Shown here piece after piece: positions 1-8,883 of a stretch of 64,000 bases of DNA. Each line of letters starts with the position of its first letter. Position 1 is the stretch's first letter. Source of the DNA: Bradyrhizobium lablabi (GTDB lineage Bacteria; Pseudomonadota; Alphaproteobacteria; Rhizobiales; Xanthobacteraceae); assembly GCF_900141755.1 (NCBI RefSeq), contig NZ_LT670844.1:5146001-5210000 (forward strand). Direction: 5' to 3'. The translations under genes and the position numbers were made by a program. The notes beneath the pieces are model-generated. The model made no database searches and was not told the origin of the DNA. It worked only from the letters and a program-made list of their open reading frames with translations.

Positions 1-579
1 AAAACCGCGGCCGTTGCCGCTGCCGCCATGCAGCGCCATCACCAGCGGCCAGGCGCGGTCGGGCGTGTAATATTCCGGCACATAGAGCGAGAAGCCGCCG
101 CGGCTGCCGGGTTCGTTGTGGTCGTGAAGGATACCGGTGTTTTCGCGCGCCGGCTCTGCGAGCCGCGCCAATAGGGCCGCGTCCTCGCGCAACGGCGGAT
201 CGACAAAGAATTGACCGACCGGCGGCAATCGTGCGGCCAGCGGATACAGCGCTTCCTGCGCGCGCGGCGCGTGACGCAGCGCGCGAAACACGGCAACCAG
301 ATCGCCACTGCCGCCCTGGACCGCGCGCAACCCTTCGAATGCCGCCAACGCCGCCTCGCTCGCGCGCTCCAGCGCCGCGCGCACATCGGCGAATTCCTCC
401 GGCCATTCGGTCAGCCGCGCGCGAACCGCTCGCAACGCCTGGTCCGGCGTGCCGGCCTCTTCCATCACCTGGCCGAAATCCGGCGGATTGAGATGGCGGG
501 CGATAAAGGACAGCGCCTCGAGCGATTGCAAGAGTGGCGGCAGCACGGCCACGATGTCGTCCACCACGGCCTCGCTCAT
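1..579 (-). CDS. alpha/beta-hydrolase, phospholipase/carboxylesterase-like (C-terminal part lies outside the window)
   Basis: The frame is open from the ATG at 577-579 to the left edge, giving 193 N-terminal residues. Residues 1-140 are helical and show no motif I recognise. Near residue 160 the text turns into a typical esterase entry (GGFSLYVPEYY, then PLVMALHGGSGNGRG at the window edge). That HGGSGNG is the oxyanion-hole loop of the phospholipase/carboxylesterase branch of alpha/beta hydrolases. The catalytic Ser, Asp and His would lie beyond the window, so activity cannot be judged. A purine-rich AAGAAGGA lies about 10 bases upstream of the start. The family call is inference from one motif; substrate unknown. 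Confidence 0.7.
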   Translation of the reverse strand, partial: MSEAVVDDIVAVLPPLLQSLEALSFIARHLNPPDFGQVMEEAGTPDQALRAVRARLTEWPEEFADVRAALERASEAALAAFEGLRAVQGGSGDLVAVFRALRHAPRAQEALYPLAARLPPVGQFFVDPPLREDAALLARLAEPARENTGILHDHNEPGSRGGFSLYVPEYYTPDRAWPLVMALHGGSGNGRGF

Positions 580-644
580 CGCTCAAGTCCTTCTTCGGTT
601 TTAGTGTGGGATGAATTTAGGCTGAGGCGGCGGCGATCGACCAC

Positions 645-787
645 TTCTCCCTCTCCCCGCTCTTTGCGGGGAGAGGGTTGGGGTGAGGGGCCGCCGCCGC
701 AAATTCAGAACAAAGATGAGCGCGGTTAGTCCCCCTCACCCGAATTGCTCCGCAATTCGACCTCTCCCCGCGAGCGGGGAGAGGTGA
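645..787. repeat. pair of intergenic palindromes (CTCTCCCCGC-type)
   Basis: Two GC-rich hairpins lie back to back between divergent-end genes: one with CCCTCTCCCCGC pairing with GCGGGGAGAGGG (about 649-677), the other with CCTCTCCCCGC pairing with GCGGGGAGAGG (761-784). The segment between them contains GGGGTGAGGGG and its complement CCCCTCACC. This type of sequence is scattered through rhizobial genomes. It may also act as a transcript end for the two minus-strand genes. Confidence 0.7.
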
Positions 788-793
788 TTCTCT

Positions 794-1765
794 CTAGTGC
801 AGCCGCGGGCCCTTGAGCAGCCTCATGCGGTCGATCGAGGTCAGCACCACATCGAAGGTGACGCCGTCATGGTAGACCGTGAGCGGCACGTCGACGCCGG
901 CGGGACCGAGCGCCCAGAGTTTCCGGTAGAAGCCGGTCTGGCTCGTGATCTTTTCGCCGTTGACGGCAAGGATGACGTCGCCCGCCTTGAGTTCGGCGCG
1001 CGCCGCGGGGCCCTTGCTGGAGATGCCGATCACCACGACCTTGCCGTCGATCTCGGTCGAGTACATCCCGAGCCAGGGCCGCCCCGGCTTGTTGACGCGA
1101 CCGAATTTTTTGAGATCGTCGAGCACCGGTTTCAAAAGATCGATCGGCACCACCATGTTGACATGTTCGGCCTTGCCCTCGCGCTCGCGTTCGAGCTGCA
1201 GCGAACCGATGCCGATCAACTCGCCGCTGTTCGAGATCAACCCGGTGCCGCCCCAATTGGGATGCGCCGGATAGGTGAAGATCGCCTCGTCCAGCAGATA
1301 TTCCCAATAGCCGGCGAATTCCTGCTTGGCGGCGATTTGGCAGGCGACCGATCGCGTGCGTCCGCCGGCGCCTCCCACCACGACGCGGTCGTCGATCCGC
1401 GCGGCGGCCGAAGAGCCGAGCGGCACCGGCTCGAGGTCGACATGGCCGAGCGCCTGCACCAGGCCGAAACCGCTGACCGAATCGAAGCCGAGCGCATGGC
1501 CTTGCACCACGCGGCCGTCACCGAGATGCAGCCAGACTGATTCCGCTTCCGTGATCAGATAGCCGATGGTCAACACCAGCCCGTCCTCGATCAACACGCC
1601 ATTGCCGGCGCGCTCGGTGCCCAGCGTGTCCGCGCTGAAGGCGTCGGAGGGGATAATCGAATGCAATCCGACCACGGAACCAAGCACGCGATCGAGATCG
1701 AAATTGTAGTCGGTGGCGCGAGGCTGATAGGCCGGCGGCACTTTCCATTCAGTCAGAGAGGGCAT
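794..1765 (-). CDS. HtrA/DegP-like trypsin-fold PDZ protein lacking the catalytic triad
   Basis: A 323-residue protein with the layout of an S1C serine protease (about residues 28-215) plus one PDZ domain (about 230-315, GISSKGPAARAELKAGDVIL). The three catalytic places are all changed: the His box TNNHV is replaced by LTIGYL (Tyr69), the Asp box DPxTDLA by DSVSGFG (about 95-101), and the GNSGGP loop by NWGGTGLI (170-177). It is therefore probably a scaffold or peptide binder, not a protease. No signal peptide is obvious. The ATG at 1763-1765 is chosen because AGGAG precedes it by 6 bases; an in-frame start at 1783 has no such site. Confidence 0.82.
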   Translation of the reverse strand: MPSLTEWKVPPAYQPRATDYNFDLDRVLGSVVGLHSIIPSDAFSADTLGTERAGNGVLIEDGLVLTIGYLITEAESVWLHLGDGRVVQGHALGFDSVSGFGLVQALGHVDLEPVPLGSSAAARIDDRVVVGGAGGRTRSVACQIAAKQEFAGYWEYLLDEAIFTYPAHPNWGGTGLISNSGELIGIGSLQLEREREGKAEHVNMVVPIDLLKPVLDDLKKFGRVNKPGRPWLGMYSTEIDGKVVVIGISSKGPAARAELKAGDVILAVNGEKITSQTGFYRKLWALGPAGVDVPLTVYHDGVTFDVVLTSIDRMRLLKGPRLH

Positions 1766-2006
1766 GAAGGGTCTCCTGGCCAATCGGCCCTGCGCGGGTG
1801 TCCTGCGCGAATCTTGGCGGACAGGGGCAGCGCAAATCCAATGCTGATATTATGTCGCAAATCACCGTCTTGAAAGTGCTTCGTGGTGTGATTTGCCTGG
1901 TGATCAGGCGCGTTGTGCCGGCGAAACGACCGAGGTTCGTGCCGAGGACGCGAAGGGAACGATTGGTACCCGGTTCTGTTCCTTCCCAAGAGCCAGGGAG
2001 AGCCCC

Positions 2007-2501
2007 TTGAAACCAGCTCAACGATCGTCTTCGAGCGCCGGAATCCTGATGTACCGGCGCGCCCCAGCAAAGCTCGAAGTCTTGCTGGTGCATCCCGGCG
2101 GACCTTACTGGCGCCGCAAGGACGACGGCTCGTGGTCGATCCCGAAAGGCGAAATGAATGCCGGCGAGGAAGCCGCGATCGCTGCCATCCGGGAGTTTTC
2201 GGAGGAGACCGGCCTTGCGGTCGCCGCACCGCTGGAACCGCTCGGCGAGATTCGTCAGCGCGGCGGCAAGCGCGTGATTGCTTTCGCGGTCGAAGGGGAC
2301 CTCGACGTTTCCGCCATCACGAGCAATAGTTTTGAGATCGAATGGCCGCCCAGAAGTGGGAAGATGCAGAAATTTCCAGAGATCGACCGCGCCGAATGGT
2401 TTTGTCTTCCTGTCGCTCACGCGAAGATCATTGAGGGCCAGCGGCTGCTGCTCGACCGGCTGGCCGAACTTGTGGGCCAGAGCGAGAGGAAGCCTGCATG
2501 A
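2007..2501 (+). CDS. Nudix hydrolase
   Basis: A 164-residue Nudix pyrophosphohydrolase. The Nudix box is complete: GEMNAGE, seven residues, REFSEETGL, matching G-x5-E-x7-REUxEExGU, which holds the catalytic Mg2+ glutamates. The preceding WSIPKGE is also canonical. It hydrolyses a nucleoside diphosphate linked to another moiety; which one cannot be read from sequence. The start is taken as TTG at 2007 with GGGAG six bases upstream; the open frame extends back to 1893 but that part looks non-coding. The stop overlaps the ATG of the DUF1810 gene by four bases, so the two are probably co-translated. Confidence 0.88.
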   Translation: MKPAQRSSSSAGILMYRRAPAKLEVLLVHPGGPYWRRKDDGSWSIPKGEMNAGEEAAIAAIREFSEETGLAVAAPLEPLGEIRQRGGKRVIAFAVEGDLDVSAITSNSFEIEWPPRSGKMQKFPEIDRAEWFCLPVAHAKIIEGQRLLLDRLAELVGQSERKPA

Positions 2502-2920
2502 CGGAAATGTTCGATCTTCAGCGCTTTGTCGACGCGCAGTCGCCGGTCTATCCGCGTGTGCTCGCCGAATTGCGTCAAGGCCAGAAACAAAGTCACTGGA
2601 TGTGGTTCATCTTTCCCCAGCTTGCCGGTCTTGGCCACAGCCCGATGGCCCGGCGATTCGCCATCGCCTCCCGCGACGAAGCCGCCGCGTATCTTGCGCA
2701 TGGCGTTTTGGGACCGCGGCTTCGCGAGTGCACGGCACTGATCAACGCCATCGAGGGTCGTACCATCAGGGAAATCCTCGGCAGTCCCGACGACCTCAAA
2801 TTCCGCTCGTCGATGACCTTGTTCGGCGCGGTGTCTCCCGATCCGGAATTCCCAAAGGCCATTGTCAAATATTACGGCGGTACGCCCGACCGAACGACGC
2901 TGGACTTGCATGGGCGCTAG
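2498..2920 (+). CDS. DUF1810 family protein
   Basis: A 140-residue cytoplasmic protein with the features of DUF1810: an FDLQRFVDAQ opening, the central SHWMWFIFPQLAGLG block (about 32-46), a middle region ending SPDDLKFRSSMTLF, and a C-terminal Asp-x-x-Thr stretch. The length agrees with the family (about 140-150). The biochemical role of the family is not known to me. It overlaps the Nudix gene by ATGA and so is the second gene of a two-gene operon. Confidence 0.85.
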   Translation: MTEMFDLQRFVDAQSPVYPRVLAELRQGQKQSHWMWFIFPQLAGLGHSPMARRFAIASRDEAAAYLAHGVLGPRLRECTALINAIEGRTIREILGSPDDLKFRSSMTLFGAVSPDPEFPKAIVKYYGGTPDRTTLDLHGR

Positions 2921-2946
2921 GCCGAAGTCGGTGTCCCGCAGCCGGA

Positions 2947-4458
2947 TTACGCAACTCCCTTCGCCCGCTGTGGCATGATCCGGAACGCGCGGTCCTCTTT
3001 CAGCCACGCCGCGCGCTCGTCGCGCACCAGCGTGCGGCGGACTTTTCCGGCATCGTCGCGCAGGCCGGTTTTGACGATCTCAAAACTTTCCGGATGCTTG
3101 TAGCGGCTCAGCCTGTCGGCGAGGAAACCGCCCATGCCGTCGGCGACCGCTTGGGCATCGGCGTCCTCGTCAAGTTCGAGGATGGCGTGGACGCGTTGCC
3201 CGAATTCCGGATCGGGTAGCCCAACGACGACGCAGGAACGCACCTTTGGATGCGCCATTACCGCGGCCTCGACTTCGGCCGGATAGATATTCGCGCCACC
3301 TCGAAGAATCATGTCGGCGAGCCGGTCGCCGAGATAGAGATAGCCGTCAGCATCGAGCCGGCCGATATCGCCGAGCGATTCCCAGCCGTCGGCACGACGT
3401 TTTGGCTCGGCCCCGAGATAGTGATAGGTAGAGCCGGGGCCGTCGTTGGGCAGGAAATAGATTTCGCCGCTCTCACCCGGCGCGACATCGTTGCCGTCCT
3501 CGCCGATGATCCTTAAAGCCGAGGTTTCGCCGATCTTGCCGACCGAGCCCCGATGCGCGAGCCATTCGACGCCGGAAATGATGGTCGCGCCCTGGCGCTC
3601 GGTGCCGCCATACAGTTCGTAGATTTTCTCCGGCCCCAGCCATTCGATCCATTTCTCCTTCAGCCATGGCGGCATTGGAGCAGCCATGTGAAACACGATT
3701 TGCAGGCTCGACAGATCGTAGCCGTTGCGCACCTCCTCCGGCAGCGCCCAGATCCGGTGCATCATGGTCGGCACGAAATTGACCCATTGCACGCGCGCGG
3801 CTTCGATCAGGCGCAGCGCCTCCTCGGCGTCGAATTTTGTCATCCCGGTGACGCGTCCGCCCGAGCACAGCGCGGTATGCGTCACGATGAACGGCGCGTT
3901 GTGATAGAGCGGACCGGGATTGAGCAGCGACGCGTCATGCGGAATGCCGAGCATCGATGCCGCCGCGGTGTCGACGACCGCCGGGCCATGATCGAGGATC
4001 ACCTTGGGCCGCCCGGTCGAGCCGCCGCTAGTCATCGCCTTCCAGTAGCGCGCCACCGGGTTGTTGACCGGTTCGTCGGAAAAACCTTCCGGCACGAAAT
4101 TGGCGGGCAGCGAATTCGGCGCATTCCAGTCGGCCTCGCCGCCGACCACCAAAGCCGGCTTTAGAATCTCCAGCACCGCAGCCGCTTCGCCGCGCGGCAG
4201 CCGCCACGACAGCGAGGTCGGCGTCGCCCCGCATTTCCACACCGCAAAGGTCGTCTCGAAGAAGGCATTGCTGTTGGGCAGCCCGATCGCGACGAAATCC
4301 CCTGGCTTTACGCCCTTCGCCGCAAAGGCCCGCGCGCGCCGGTTGGCGCCGCGCTCGAGCTGCTCCCAGGTCAGCAGGTCTGCGCCATGACTGACCGCGA
4401 TCGCTTTGGGCTTGCGCTCGGCATACCAGCGCGGCACGTCGGCGATTGGAATCAGCAT
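2947..4458 (-). CDS. AMP-forming acyl-CoA ligase
   Basis: A 503-residue member of the ANL adenylate-forming superfamily, which activates a carboxylic acid as acyl-AMP and transfers it to CoA. The phosphate loop is TSGGSTGRPK (about 143-152), the A5 motif is YELYGGTE, the A8 hinge is LGDRLADMILRGGANIYPAEVE in the usual place (split here by its Asp-Arg hinge), and the C-terminal catalytic Lys is probably in DDAGKVRRT. Subfamily features resemble the bile-acid-CoA/long-chain ligases annotated in rhizobia, but the substrate is unknown. GGAGG lies five bases before the ATG. It is transcribed alone, convergent with the Nudix/DUF1810 pair. Confidence 0.9.
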   Translation of the reverse strand: MLIPIADVPRWYAERKPKAIAVSHGADLLTWEQLERGANRRARAFAAKGVKPGDFVAIGLPNSNAFFETTFAVWKCGATPTSLSWRLPRGEAAAVLEILKPALVVGGEADWNAPNSLPANFVPEGFSDEPVNNPVARYWKAMTSGGSTGRPKVILDHGPAVVDTAAASMLGIPHDASLLNPGPLYHNAPFIVTHTALCSGGRVTGMTKFDAEEALRLIEAARVQWVNFVPTMMHRIWALPEEVRNGYDLSSLQIVFHMAAPMPPWLKEKWIEWLGPEKIYELYGGTERQGATIISGVEWLAHRGSVGKIGETSALRIIGEDGNDVAPGESGEIYFLPNDGPGSTYHYLGAEPKRRADGWESLGDIGRLDADGYLYLGDRLADMILRGGANIYPAEVEAAVMAHPKVRSCVVVGLPDPEFGQRVHAILELDEDADAQAVADGMGGFLADRLSRYKHPESFEIVKTGLRDDAGKVRRTLVRDERAAWLKEDRAFRIMPQRAKGVA

Positions 4459-4705
4459 ACAGGCCTCCCGTCACTCGGCTTTGTTTGAGCCGTTTTTTTT
4501 GCTGCGAATGACGAGGCACGCCTCGACCCCCGCACATCAACCAATGCTGTTGTGACTCAAGGCGAGCGTGGCGTCCATACTGCCGCAGTTTTCCTGGGAC
4601 CCGTAAGACCATCACGTTAACCGCAAAAGTCGGGAGGCCGCGACGGGGATTTGCGTCAGCCGCCCGAGCGGAGCCGGCCGTACGCGAGCTGATCGTGTAT
4701 GGCTG

Positions 4706-5218
4706 CTAGATGAAGATGGTCCATGTCGCCACTCTTGCTTCGCTCAGCCGGCCGTCTGCATCGAATTCCAGGTACGTGATCCAGGTTGTGTATGCAACGA
4801 ATGCAGGGGCCCCTGCTAGACACTCGAGCAGGTCTTTTGTCCGATTGTTGTTCGGGATGTTCGTCAAACCGCGAGCTTCCAGGAAGCGTTGACGCAGCCG
4901 TGTATCCGCGACGGGTTCGACGACAGTCTGGCAGACAAATCCCTCCTTCCCGAGGGCGGCGACAGCCGCCTCTCTGTTTGTTCCCAGCGGCACGATTTCC
5001 AATAGGGCTTGGCGCGCCGGCGGCGAATCGTTCGTGCCGCTCGGTTGGCGCGCCCGCATCTCGCTCAGCAGGGGATGCTCCCGATAAAAACTCTCAACCT
5101 GGGAATTCTTGGACCAAGTCCAGAACCATAGGGCTGCGAACAGTGCGCTCGGAACAGGCGCGACCACTAGGCAGGCAATCAGCGCGACCCTGACGAATTT
5201 CCGCACGGAGCTGCCCAA
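4706..5218 (-). CDS. hypothetical single-pass membrane or exported protein
   Basis: A 170-residue protein with one N-terminal hydrophobic segment (about residues 9-33, ending ALWFWTW), then a soluble part. The soluble part has the feel of a beta/alpha domain that ends in a predicted sheet (WITYLEFDADGRLSEARV). A stretch reading GTNREAAVAALGKEGF resembles the short helix of BamE/SmpA-like folds, but this is weak. I recognise no family. No strong ribosome site is visible. It stands alone between two longer intergenic regions. Confidence 0.55.
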   Translation of the reverse strand: MGSSVRKFVRVALIACLVVAPVPSALFAALWFWTWSKNSQVESFYREHPLLSEMRARQPSGTNDSPPARQALLEIVPLGTNREAAVAALGKEGFVCQTVVEPVADTRLRQRFLEARGLTNIPNNNRTKDLLECLAGAPAFVAYTTWITYLEFDADGRLSEARVATWTIFI

Positions 5219-5388
5219 ATTCCCCGCCGACTGCGACGGACGATGCTTACGAAAGATTATTCAACAGTTCCTAACAATCTTTGCCAATATTGTATTCAAA
5301 CGGGCCGATAACGCCGCCAAAATCCGCAACGCCCTTGTGTGTCCTTTGATATCTAAAATGATCCCACGACGCTCCCGCGGGCCGCATC

Positions 5389-5946
5389 TTACGGATCGAG
5401 TTCCGTATCCCAGTAAAGATAATCCAGCCAGCTATCGTGCAGATAGTTCGGCGGAAATAGTCGCCCGTTGCGGTGCAGTTGATGCACCGTCGGCGCGAAC
5501 GGGTGCTGTCTTGGAAACATCCGCGCCTGCTGCGGCGTCAGATTGCCCTTGCGCAAATTGCACGGCGAGCAGGCCGCGACGACGTTTTCCCAGGTGGTCT
5601 GGCCGCCTTTGCTGCGCGGAATGATGTGATCGAAGGTGAGGTCGTCGTGGGCCCAACAATATTGGCAAACGAAACGGTCGCGCAGGAAGACGTTGAACCG
5701 GGTGAACGCGGGATGCGTGGTCGGCTTTACAAACGATTTTAGCGAGACCACGCTCGGCAACTGGATCTCGAAGGAGGGGCTGCGGACCGCGCGGTCGTAA
5801 TGTTCCACGATGTTGACGCGGTCGAGGAACACTGCCTTGATCGCGTCCTGCCACGACCAGAGAGACAGCGGATAGTAACTCAGCGGCCGGAAATCCGCGT
5901 TCAACACCAATACCGGCCAACCGCCTTGCGAGACATGTGCGTTCAA
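5389..5946 (-). CDS. HNH endonuclease
   Basis: A 185-residue protein of the rhizobial HNH type. The N-terminal part (GGWPVLVLNADFRPLSYYP) is the usual lead-in. The nuclease core has CQYCWAHDDLTFDHIIPRSKGG followed by WENVVAACSPCN, with two CxxC zinc ligands and the DH / N / N metal site. DNA is the likely substrate; the biological role of this common chromosomal HNH protein is unclear. I place the start at TTG (5944-5946), which has GGAGG six bases upstream. The open frame continues to 6078, but that extension is the palindromic repeat at 5958-6070. Confidence 0.85.
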   Translation of the reverse strand: MNAHVSQGGWPVLVLNADFRPLSYYPLSLWSWQDAIKAVFLDRVNIVEHYDRAVRSPSFEIQLPSVVSLKSFVKPTTHPAFTRFNVFLRDRFVCQYCWAHDDLTFDHIIPRSKGGQTTWENVVAACSPCNLRKGNLTPQQARMFPRQHPFAPTVHQLHRNGRLFPPNYLHDSWLDYLYWDTELDP

Positions 5947-5957
5947 GTAACGCCTCC

Positions 5958-6070
5958 GGAGCATTTTCCGGCAAAGTGGGAACCGGTTTGCCGCAAGAAA
6001 ATGCTCCCATTTATAACTTGCGCGTACTCTTTTCGCAAAACCGGTACCCACTTTTGCGGAGTACGCGCAA
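5958..6070. repeat. two intergenic palindromes of the rhizobial GCATTTTCCGGC / GCGCGTAC type
   Basis: The first hairpin pairs GGAGCATTTTC (5958-5968) with GAAAATGCTCC (about 5996-6006). The second pairs TTGCGCGTACTC (6018-6029) with GAGTACGCGCAA (6059-6070). The loops carry the related AAAGTGGGAACCGG and AAAACCGGTACCCAC. Sequences like these recur in rhizobial intergenic regions. Another relative is at about 21774-21834. Confidence 0.75.
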
Positions 6071-6254
6071 ACCCCCATCTAAGCTGCGAAGCAGCGTGAG
6101 TTGACATACTACAGGCAGCGTGACGGGATTGTGAAGAGCGTTCCGGGTCTTATCCGCCAGCCCCGCCCGCCGGCATTGGGATTGCACCATCGGCCCCAAG
6201 CCCGCTAAACCGGGCCATCGGCACATTTCCGCCGCGATTGGTTGCAAGCAAATT

Positions 6255-8015
6255 ATGGTTACCACGTCCCGATATCTCGAAGCGCCGCGCCGGCTGCGGG
6301 CCTTCGTCCGCGCGCACGAATCAAGCCTGGTGGTGCTGGCCGCGCTGGTCGGCGCCAGCGGAGGCCTGGTGGTGGCCGCGATGAGCAACGCGGTCGAGGC
6401 GTTGCACGTGGTGCTGTTCAACCTCGAATGGGGCGACCGGCTTTCCAGCCAGTACCGGATCGACCCGCTGCGGGCGCTGCTGGTTCCGAGCCTCGGGGGA
6501 TTATTGCTCGGGATCGCGTTCCTGCTGCTGGCCCGGGTGCGGCCGGCGCGCGAGATCGACCCGATCGAGGCCAATGCGCTGCATGGCGGGCGGATGTCGT
6601 TTCGCGGCAGCGTCATCGTGGCGTTGCAGACCATCTGGTCCAGCGGCGTCGGCGCTTCCGTCGGGCTTGAAGCCGGCTACACCCAGCTCGCCTCCGGCCT
6701 TGCCGCCTCGCTCGGCCGCGCCTTTCATCTGCGCCGCGCCGATCAGCGCATCATGGTCGGCTGCGGCGCTGCCGCTGCGATCGCCGGCGCCTTCGGGGCG
6801 CCGCTGGCGGGGGCGTTCTATGCCTTCGAGCTCGTGATCGGCGGCTATACGCCGGCGAGCCTGACGCCGGTTGGCGTAGCCGCGGTTGCCGGCTATTTCG
6901 TCGCGTCAGGCTTCACGGTGCTGTCATTCGGCGTCAACGTCGGTCCGGTCGGCGACGTGCTCGGGCGCGATCTCGCCATCGCCTCGCTGCTCGGGATTTT
7001 GTCGGCGCTGGTTGGCATCGCCATCATGCGCGGCGTGACGCTGTGCGACGAGCTGTTGGCGAAGACCCGACTCTGGCCGCCGCTGCGCCCGGCGCTCGGC
7101 GGTCTCGTCGTCGGTCTGCTCGCGCTGGTGACGCCGCAGGTGATGTCGTCGGGACATGGCGCGCTGCATTTTGCCGGATTTGTCTCGATCCCGCTGACGG
7201 TCATCGCGACCATGTTCGTCCTGAAAGCGATCGCCTCGATCGTATCGCTGGGCAGCGGCTTTCGCGGCGGGTTGTTTTTCGCGACGCTGTTTCTGGGCGC
7301 GCTCGGCGGGCATCTGTTCGCCGCCGGTTTTGACATCATATGGCCGGGTCTCAACCTTAATCCGAATGTCTATGCGATCATCGGCATGAGCGCGTTGTCG
7401 GCATCCGTGATCGGCGGGCCGCTGACGATGTCGTTCATTGCGCTGGAATCCACCGGCAATCTCTGGCTCACTACCGCCGTGCTGGTCGCGGTCATCATCT
7501 CGACCCAGATCACCCGCGAACTGTTCGGCTATTCGTTCGCGACCTGGCGCTTGCACCTGCGCGGGGAAACCATCCGCAGCGCCGCGGATATCGGCTGGAT
7601 CCGCGACCTGACGGTGCGGAGCCTGATGCGGCCGGACGTCACCACTGTCAATGCCGACATGGGAATCGCGCAATTCCGCGAAAAATTTCCGCTGGGCTCG
7701 AAGACCCAGGTGGTCGCGGTCGACGGCGCCGGCCGCTATGCCGGGCTGGCGCTGGTGGCCGACGCGCATGCGATGGATCTCGAGGCGACCAAGGGTCTTG
7801 CCGGCATCCTGCATCATTGCGACGTCGTGCTGCATCCGGTCATGAACATCCAGGAAGCCATCGCCGTGTTCGACGCCGCCGAAGCCGAAACGCTCGCGGT
7901 GGTCGAAACCGACGGTGAACGCCGGCCGATCGGAATTTTGACCGAAGCCCACGCCATGCGGCGCTACGCGGAAGAATCCGAACAGCGAAGACGCGAGGCG
8001 GTCGGCGATATTTAA
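6255..8015 (+). CDS. ClC-family chloride channel/antiporter with C-terminal CBS region
   Basis: A 586-residue inner-membrane protein with the ten or more hydrophobic segments of the ClC fold (about 20-435). A cytosolic tail containing a CBS-like pair follows, starting near VRSLMRPDVTTV (about 455). The pore motifs are not standard: GSGIP is replaced by REIDPIEAN, GREGP by GLEAG (the gating Glu is kept), and the GxFxP loop by GGLFF. The AAAIAGAFGAPLAGAFYAFE block is typical of the family. It probably moves an anion, but ion selectivity and whether it is a channel or an exchanger cannot be inferred. It stands alone. Confidence 0.85.
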   Translation: MVTTSRYLEAPRRLRAFVRAHESSLVVLAALVGASGGLVVAAMSNAVEALHVVLFNLEWGDRLSSQYRIDPLRALLVPSLGGLLLGIAFLLLARVRPAREIDPIEANALHGGRMSFRGSVIVALQTIWSSGVGASVGLEAGYTQLASGLAASLGRAFHLRRADQRIMVGCGAAAAIAGAFGAPLAGAFYAFELVIGGYTPASLTPVGVAAVAGYFVASGFTVLSFGVNVGPVGDVLGRDLAIASLLGILSALVGIAIMRGVTLCDELLAKTRLWPPLRPALGGLVVGLLALVTPQVMSSGHGALHFAGFVSIPLTVIATMFVLKAIASIVSLGSGFRGGLFFATLFLGALGGHLFAAGFDIIWPGLNLNPNVYAIIGMSALSASVIGGPLTMSFIALESTGNLWLTTAVLVAVIISTQITRELFGYSFATWRLHLRGETIRSAADIGWIRDLTVRSLMRPDVTTVNADMGIAQFREKFPLGSKTQVVAVDGAGRYAGLALVADAHAMDLEATKGLAGILHHCDVVLHPVMNIQEAIAVFDAAEAETLAVVETDGERRPIGILTEAHAMRRYAEESEQRRREAVGDI

Positions 8016-8037
8016 TTGATGCGCTCTAATCCTTCCA

Positions 8038-8133
8038 CGTCATTGCGAGGAGCGAAGCGACGAAGCAATCCAGCTTTGACGCCGCGACACAGGAAGCTGG
8101 ATTGCTTCGTCGCAAGTGCTCCTCGCAATGACG
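8038..8133. repeat. long intergenic palindrome (CGTCATTGCGAGGAG type)
   Basis: CGTCATTGCGAGGAG at 8038-8052 pairs with CTCCTCGCAATGACG at 8119-8133. The inner arms GAAGCAATCCAGCTT and AAGCTGGATTGCTTC pair as well, giving a stem of more than 30 bases. Such elements are widespread in Bradyrhizobium-like genomes. Confidence 0.8.
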
Positions 8134-8154
8134 GGGCGAGAGCGAACGTCGCGG

Positions 8155-8620
8155 CACTGATTTTGCCCGACGGGCAAATCACTAAATTGCTGTCTAGCCC
8201 CGTTTGCAAAAATATTCCGCTTCGCGTCTGACCCAAATCACTCGTATATCCATCACCGTCTCACCCACAGGGGCGTATCGCGATCGTCACGGACGCGGAA
8301 TGGGATGCGGTGGACGCTGATAGTGCCATTGACGAACGGCACGAAGGCGGACGGCGAAGTCGTGTGGTCCTGACACCCCGACGCTGGTGTCAAGTTGGCG
8401 GAAGCAATTCCACCGATGACGGTGGCAAAAGAGCCCGGTCACCGGGGAGAGCACGAAATAAGCCGTAAAACCATTGCGTGCGGGAATGCCGGGTTGTTTC
8501 CGGTGGACTCGTGGTGACTAACGCGCGTGTTTACTACACTACACGCGCGGCTGCGGGTGCATCGGCGCCCGGCATTCCCCACGCCCTCAGGGGCGGAAAG
8601 TTCTTGCACAACTCGGGCGC
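8155..8620. repeat. degenerate copy of a long dispersed Bradyrhizobium repeat
   Basis: The block contains pieces I recognise from a dispersed sequence found many times in Bradyrhizobium genomes: a GCCCGACGGGCAAA hairpin (8164-8177), GGGGCGTATCGCGATCGTCA (8271-8290), TGACACCCCGACGCTGGTGT (8371-8390) and an AAGAGCCCGGTCACCGGGGA hairpin (8429-8448). It has no convincing reading frame. A fragment of the same element ends the window (about 63895 onward). This accounts for most of the gap between 8016 and 8883. Confidence 0.6.
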
Positions 8621-8665
8621 ATCGCGCCGCGGGGCCGCGGACGTATGTTGAAAATGCCCCAACAC

Positions 8666-8789
8666 CGTCGTCCCGGCGAACGCCGGGACCCATACGCCGC
8701 GGCGGTTGTTTTGAGAGACGCAGTTCGACGGCTTTCGCGCAACAACACGGGCCTGTGGTTGATGGGTCCCGGCTCAAGGCCGGGACGAC
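8666..8789. repeat. intergenic palindrome (GTCGTCCCGGC type)
   Basis: CGTCGTCCCGGCGAACGCCG and GGGACCCAT on the left pair with ATGGGTCCCGGC and GGCCGGGACGAC on the right. It is the third repeat element in the gap before the solute-binding protein gene. Confidence 0.7.
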
Positions 8790-8883
8790 AGCGTATTTGT
8801 GGTTGCGTCTTCGCTTCGCTCGCAATGACCGCTTAAAAATGCGCTAGCATAGGTCGGCAAAAAATAATCCCGGGAGGAGCCCC

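Noticed and set aside
5947..6078. 44-codon extension of the HNH gene
   Set aside because: It is translated palindromic repeat (5958-6070); the TTG at 5944-5946 has an ideal ribosome site.
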